A stretch of DNA of 64,000 nucleotides, taken from the NCBI RefSeq assembly GCF_002234375.1, contig NZ_NMQV01000039.1, positions 1-64,000 on the forward strand. The letters are read 5' to 3'. The stretch's first letter is position 1. Each line of letters begins with the position of its first letter. Under the pieces are notes generated by a model. It did not search any database, was not told where the DNA came from, and was given only the letters and a program-made list of their open reading frames with translations. The translations under genes and the position numbers were made by a program. This stretch comes from Pseudomonas fluvialis (lineage in GTDB: Bacteria > Pseudomonadota > Gammaproteobacteria > Pseudomonadales > Pseudomonadaceae). Shown here in pieces: positions 63,817 through 64,000 of the stretch.

Positions 63817-64000
63817 GTGTGGGAGCTGGTCAAAGCAGGCGGCTGGATGATGCTGCCGATCATTCTGTGTTCCATTGCGGTGGCGGCCATCGTCGCCGAG
63901 CGGCTGTGGACCCTGCGTGCCAGTCGGGTGGCGCCTGGGCACCTGCTGGGGCAGGTCTGGTTGTGGATTCGTGAAAAGCAATTGACCACGCAAAAGCTGC
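63817..64000 (+). CDS. MotA/TolQ/ExbB proton channel family protein (3' end cut by window edge)
   Basis: Only the first 61 residues are inside the window: GTG start, MWELVKAGGWMMLPIILCSIAVAAIVAERLWTLRASR-type N-terminus with one hydrophobic helix (about 12-29). This is the ExbB/TolQ-like gene that follows comEC in pseudomonads; an exbD partner is expected beyond the edge. AAGGGGG precedes the GTG at good distance. Confidence 0.88.
   Translation, partial: MWELVKAGGWMMLPIILCSIAVAAIVAERLWTLRASRVAPGHLLGQVWLWIREKQLTTQKL

Overview
The window reads as core chromosome of a Pseudomonas species (Pseudomonadaceae, moderately high G+C). Evidence for the genus: the aotJQMP-argR and aru/ast arginine genes in the Pseudomonas arrangement, the AraC-type (not E. 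coli-type) ArgR, psrA divergent from lexA, the topA ... lexA/psrA ... nagZ ... mfd/gap ... nqr ... sthA ... lolCDE-comEC order, and an alaS-lysC-csrA-tRNA block. I see no insertion sequence, prophage, CRISPR array, plasmid-type gene or obvious pseudogene. It is a dense housekeeping region, so the interesting points are regulatory or about unusual family members rather than a new mobile system.

Layout. 1-3000 (minus): Rnf/Rsx membrane complex genes rsxC (cut by the left edge), rsxB, rsxA, then metG. 5.3-13.7 kb: apbC (Fe-S carrier), bacteriohemerythrin, cold-shock protein, dcd, ppiA, an alpha/beta hydrolase, a LysR regulator, a small secreted protein, azoR and acs. 13.8-14.4 kb: a nucleoside deaminase. 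14.9-26.9 kb: arginine uptake (aotJQMP), its regulator argR, and the complete arginine succinyltransferase pathway (aruC, aruF, aruG, astD, astB, a 91-residue orphan, astE). 27-31.8 kb: alaS, lysC, csrA, tRNA-Ser(GCU) and two identical tRNA-Arg(ACG) genes. 31.8-39.6 kb: DUF1653, topA, two small unknowns, lexA, psrA, an L,D-transpeptidase, nagZ and a methylthioinosine phosphorylase-like gene. 39.6-46.8 kb: csiV-like gene, mfd, a long GAPDH and an amino-acid permease. 47.2-54.3 kb: nqrABCDEF-apbE-nqrM, the Na+-NADH:quinone reductase with its flavin transferase and iron-delivery factor. 54.4-64 kb: sthA, a minus-strand trio (PilZ-like, small secreted protein, glycerophosphodiester phosphodiesterase), lolCDE, DUF2062, comEC, and the start of an ExbB/TolQ gene cut by the right edge.

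How the genes work together. Two related sodium/proton-linked electron-transport complexes (Rnf and Nqr) lie about 45 kb apart, and the single ApbE could flavinylate both. The aot and ast promoters share the same ArgR half-site placed exactly 37 bp before the -10 hexamer, so arginine import and catabolism should be switched on together. lexA carries two SOS boxes and psrA two PsrA-type palindromes in a shared 169-bp divergent region. The hemerythrin and nqr upstream regions carry FNR/ANR-like dyads, suggesting oxygen-linked control. Start codons were chosen by ribosome-binding site and family length; in many cases they lie downstream of the longest possible ORF start.
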